DNA of 64,000 nt from an uncultured Olleya sp. (lineage in GTDB: Bacteria; Bacteroidota; Bacteroidia; Flavobacteriales; Flavobacteriaceae). The stretch spans positions 186,001 to 250,000 of the forward strand of contig CANNFD010000004.1 in the NCBI GenBank assembly GCA_947503885.1. The letters are read 5' to 3'. Every line of letters begins with the position of its first letter. Positions within the stretch are counted from its first letter, which is position 1. The position numbers and the translations under genes were made by a program. The notes under the pieces were generated by a model. That model was not told the origin of the DNA. It searched no databases and saw only the letters and a list, made by a program, of their open reading frames with translations. Shown one piece after another: positions 61,211 through 64,000 of this stretch.

Positions 61211-62449
61211 CTATTTTTTCTCAGCAGTAATCTCGGCAATTTTACAAATTACTTCTGTTGCTTTAATCATACTTTCAACAGGAACATACTCGTAACGTCC
61301 ATGAAAATTATGTCCACCAGCAAAAATATTTGGACAAGGTAAGCCCATATAGCTTAATTGTGATCCATCTGTACCACCACGAATAGCTTTAATAAGTGGT
61401 TTAATGTCTAATTGTTTCATTGCTTCTTCTGCAATATCTACAATATGCATTACCGGCTCTACCTTTTCTTTCATGTTAAAGTACTGATCTTTGATCTCTA
61501 TAGTTACCACTTCACGCCCGTACTGTTCATTTAACTCATTAGTCAGCTTTTGCATCATTTCTTTTCTAGCTTCAAAATGACCTAAATCGTGATCTCTAAT
61601 AATATATTCTAAAACAGTTTCCTCAACCTCTCCTGTAATAGAGTATAAGTGGAAAAAACCTTCATAACCTTCAGTATGTTCTGGGGTTTCTAGTCTTGGT
61701 AACGAGTTAATAAACTCTGTAGCAATGTACATTGAGTTTATCATTTTTCCTTTAGCATAACCAGGGTGTACAATTTTTCCTTTTACTTTTACAACAGCTC
61801 CTGCTGCATTAAAGTTTTCGTATTCTAGCTCTCCAATTTGGCTACCATCCATAGTGTACGCCCAATCTGCTCCAAATTTTTCGACATCAAATTTGTGAGC
61901 ACCACGACCAATCTCTTCGTCAGGTGTAAATCCAACTCTAATTTTTCCGTGTTTAATTTGCGGATTAGCGATTAGGTATTCCATTGCCGATACAATTTCG
62001 GTAATACCAGCCTTATCATCTGCGCCTAGTAATGTGGTACCGTCTGTTGTAATTAAGGTCTGACCTTTATATAAAAGTAAATCTTCAAAATAATCAGGAG
62101 ACAGTATAATGTTTTCAGCTTTATTTAAAACAATGTCTTTACCATCATATTTTTCAATAATCTGAGGCTTTACATTAGCACCAGTAAAATCTGGAGTGGT
62201 ATCAAAATGAGAGATAAACCCAATAACAGGTACTTCATGATCCACATTGCTTGGCAGTGTAGCCATAATATAAGCATGCTTATCAATAGTAACGTCTTCC
62301 ATGCCTATAGCTTTAAGCTCTTCAACTAAAGCATTGGCTAAGTCCCATTGTTTGGCTGTACTTGGTGTGGTATCGCTTGTTGGATCAGATTCGGTATCCA
62401 CAGTTACATAACTTACAAAACGTTTTATTATATCTTCTTTAGAAATCAT
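61211..62449 (-). CDS. pepT: Peptidase T (tripeptidase)
   Basis: A 412-residue dizinc aminotripeptidase (408 in E. coli). Metal and catalytic blocks are [12 protein letters not shown] (His, about 79-90), [11 protein letters not shown] (Asp, about 137-147), [10 protein letters not shown] (Glu pair, about 173-182), [17 protein letters not shown] and the C-terminal [13 protein letters not shown] (His). It cleaves the N-terminal residue from tripeptides in the cytosol. A divergent neighbour is pyrD. Confidence 0.95.
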   Translation of the reverse strand: MISKEDIIKRFVSYVTVDTESDPTSDTTPSTAKQWDLANALVEELKAIGMEDVTIDKHAYIMATLPSNVDHEVPVIGFISHFDTTPDFTGANVKPQIIEKYDGKDIVLNKAENIILSPDYFEDLLLYKGQTLITTDGTTLLGADDKAGITEIVSAMEYLIANPQIKHGKIRVGFTPDEEIGRGAHKFDVEKFGADWAYTMDGSQIGELEYENFNAAGAVVKVKGKIVHPGYAKGKMINSMYIATEFINSLPRLETPEHTEGYEGFFHLYSITGEVEETVLEYIIRDHDLGHFEARKEMMQKLTNELNEQYGREVVTIEIKDQYFNMKEKVEPVMHIVDIAEEAMKQLDIKPLIKAIRGGTDGSQLSYMGLPCPNIFAGGHNFHGRYEYVPVESMIKATEVICKIAEITAEKK

Positions 62450-62510
62450 TTTTATTTAACTTTAAATTAAGGGTATAAAGTTACAATTATTAAGTTTTTT
62501 AGCTTTTGAA

Positions 62511-62541
62511 TTGCTCATTTTTTTATTTAGAATTACTTTTG
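62511..62541 (+). promoter_or_regulatory. Promoter of pyrD
   Basis: TTG (62511-62513), 20 nt, then TACTTTTG (62534-62541). The transcription start is expected around 62547, which excludes a translation start at 62506 and supports the ATG at 62557 or 62554. Confidence 0.78.
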
Positions 62542-62556
62542 TACAAACCCATTATG

Positions 62557-63591
62557 ATGTACAAATCCCTTCTAAGACCTATATTTTTTAGTTTCGATCC
62601 TGAAAAAATTCATCATTTCACTTTTTCTCTGGTTAAATTTACCTCTAAAATACCAGGAATGGCTTCAGTTTTTAGAAGTTTATATGCTATTGAAGACAAA
62701 AAATTAGAACGACAACTTTTTGGTTTGACCTTTAAAAATCCAGTAGGATTAGCAGCGGGTTTTGATAAAAACGCAGTGTTGTATAACGAATTAGCAAATT
62801 TTGGTTTCGGTTTTATTGAAATTGGTACAGTTACACCAAAAGGGCAAGTGGGTAATCCTAAAAAAAGGTTATTTAGATTAAAAGACGACCAAGGGATTAT
62901 TAACAGAATGGGCTTTAATAACGAAGGTTTAGAGCAAGCCATCCTTCAACTTAAAAAAAATAAAGGAAAACTTATTATTGGTGGTAATATTGGTAAAAAC
63001 ACCCAAACTAATCCTGAAGATTATACTAAGGATTATTTAGAGTGTTTTAACGGGTTACATCCTTATGTGGACTATTTTGTGCTTAATGTTAGTTGTCCAA
63101 ATGTTGGAAGTCATGCTAAATTAAACGATAAAGACTATTTGTTAGAGCTTATCGGGACTGTACAAAAAGCCAATAAAACGTTTGCAAAACAAAAGCCAAT
63201 ATTACTTAAAATTGCACCAGATTTAAATGACAACCAATTAGATGAAATTATCGAGTTGATTACCGAAACTAATTTAGATGGTGTCATTGCAAGTAATACC
63301 TCTGTGGATCGTTCAAATCTTAAAGCTTCTGCAGAAAGACTAACCGAAATAGGTAATGGGGGTGTAAGTGGGCAGCCAGTAAAAGATAAATCGACTCGTG
63401 TTATTAAGTACTTGGCAGATAAAAGCAACAAAGCCTTCCCGATTATTGGAGTAGGAGGTATCCACACTGCACAAGATGCTTTAGATAAAATTGAAGCTGG
63501 TGCAGATTTAGTACAGATTTATACTGGTTTTATTTACGAAGGTCCTAGCCTTATCAAAAAAATAAATAAAGCTATTTTAAATAAAAGCTAA
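62557..63591 (+). CDS. pyrD: Dihydroorotate dehydrogenase (quinone), class 2
   Basis: A 344-residue flavoenzyme of pyrimidine synthesis. A membrane-associating N-terminus ([20 protein letters not shown]) is typical of class 2. FMN/substrate motifs are [52 protein letters not shown] and [20 protein letters not shown]. The open frame extends to a TTG at 62506, but the promoter ends after it and the ATG at 62557 gives the normal protein. LysE-family gene follows without a gap. Confidence 0.95.
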   Translation: MYKSLLRPIFFSFDPEKIHHFTFSLVKFTSKIPGMASVFRSLYAIEDKKLERQLFGLTFKNPVGLAAGFDKNAVLYNELANFGFGFIEIGTVTPKGQVGNPKKRLFRLKDDQGIINRMGFNNEGLEQAILQLKKNKGKLIIGGNIGKNTQTNPEDYTKDYLECFNGLHPYVDYFVLNVSCPNVGSHAKLNDKDYLLELIGTVQKANKTFAKQKPILLKIAPDLNDNQLDEIIELITETNLDGVIASNTSVDRSNLKASAERLTEIGNGGVSGQPVKDKSTRVIKYLADKSNKAFPIIGVGGIHTAQDALDKIEAGADLVQIYTGFIYEGPSLIKKINKAILNKS

Positions 63592-64000
63592 ATGAATTAC
63601 GAAATTCTGTTCGGGTTTATTTTAGCAACTTCTGCTTTAGCTTTATCTCCAGGTCCAGATAATATTTACGTTTTAATGCAAAGCATTACTAATGGTCGTA
63701 AATATGGTTTAGCAACCGTTTGTGGTCTTATTTCTGGTTGTTTGGTGCATACTACATTAGTGGCTTTTGGTGTATCTGCTATTATTAAAGAAAACGATAC
63801 CTTGTTTTTTATTATAAAACTATTAGGCGCGTTGTACTTATTGTATTTAGCTTATAAAGTTTATAATGGCGATTCTAAAGTTGTGCTAAGTAATACAGGA
63901 GTCCCTAAAAAAAGTTTGTGGCAATTGTTTAAACAAGGGGTGATCATGAATGTGTTAAACCCTAAAGTCTCGATATTTTTTTTAGCGTTTTTCCCTGCTT
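63592..64000 (+). CDS. LysE family translocator, N-terminal part
   Basis: The first 136 residues of a membrane protein with LSPGPDNIYVLMQSITNGRK (about 18-37) and NVLNPKVSIFFLAFFP at the window end. These match LysE/RhtB-type amino acid exporters. Four hydrophobic segments are visible. It abuts the pyrD stop and continues past 64000. Confidence 0.9.
   Translation, partial: MNYEILFGFILATSALALSPGPDNIYVLMQSITNGRKYGLATVCGLISGCLVHTTLVAFGVSAIIKENDTLFFIIKLLGALYLLYLAYKVYNGDSKVVLSNTGVPKKSLWQLFKQGVIMNVLNPKVSIFFLAFFPA

Overview
The window is AT-rich, uses non-Shine-Dalgarno, A-rich leaders and carries promoters of the Bacteroidetes type (TTG - about 19 nt - TAnnTTTG). Together with a PorV-like outer-membrane protein, a long NusB, a DUF3276/PUR protein, a cyclophilin-FKBP fusion and an Lnb-type lipoprotein acyltransferase, this points to a marine-type member of the Flavobacteriaceae (phylum Bacteroidota). 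The genus cannot be fixed from sequence reading alone.

Layout. (1) 1-208: start of an ABC-F ATPase, minus strand, cut by the window edge. (2) 415-3678: wza/wzc export and tyrosine-kinase pair. (3) 3684-6055: accessory segment with a repeat-like element, a perfect bidirectional terminator, an orphan conserved gene, a long heptamer-repeat array and a small HTH-like gene. (4) 6218-23427: a Wzm/Wzt ABC glycan exporter followed by FkbM methyltransferases, a dense run of glycosyltransferases, an acyltransferase, an MBOAT/SGNH O-acetylation pair and a nonulosonic (sialic-type) acid module made of a fused CMP-transferase-HAD phosphatase and a short synthase. (5) 23438-23668: a second heptamer array in the same orientation. 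(6) 23686-36848: a second glycosyltransferase block with an acyltransferase, a hexapeptide acetyltransferase and a Wzy/WaaL-type polymerase or ligase. (7) 36908-38302: the polyprenyl-phosphate sugar-1-phosphate transferase that would start glycan assembly, with its own strong promoter. (8) 38410-64000: mostly housekeeping genes, including Lnb, PorV-like, PssA, TerC, the kdsD-tatC-ahpD-like-lptB operon, RecQ, PPIase, a methyltransferase, CsaA, BASS, a phospholipid acyltransferase, a DUF3276 protein, an ABC exporter, Leu/Val dehydrogenase, NusB, a DUF1573 lipoprotein, YajC, tRNA-Tyr, MarC, PepT, PyrD and a truncated LysE.

How it works together. The 0.4-38 kb region is a large surface-polysaccharide locus. 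It holds components of two export routes: ABC-transporter-dependent (Wzm/Wzt) and Wzy-type (initiating transferase, polymerase, Wza, Wzc). No Wzx flippase is seen in the window. The two heptamer arrays are direct repeats flanking about 18 kb that contains the ABC exporter, glycosyltransferases and nonulosonic acid genes. They could promote deletion, duplication or exchange of that cassette. Most genes are separated by only a few bases or overlap, so they are probably cotranscribed and translationally coupled.
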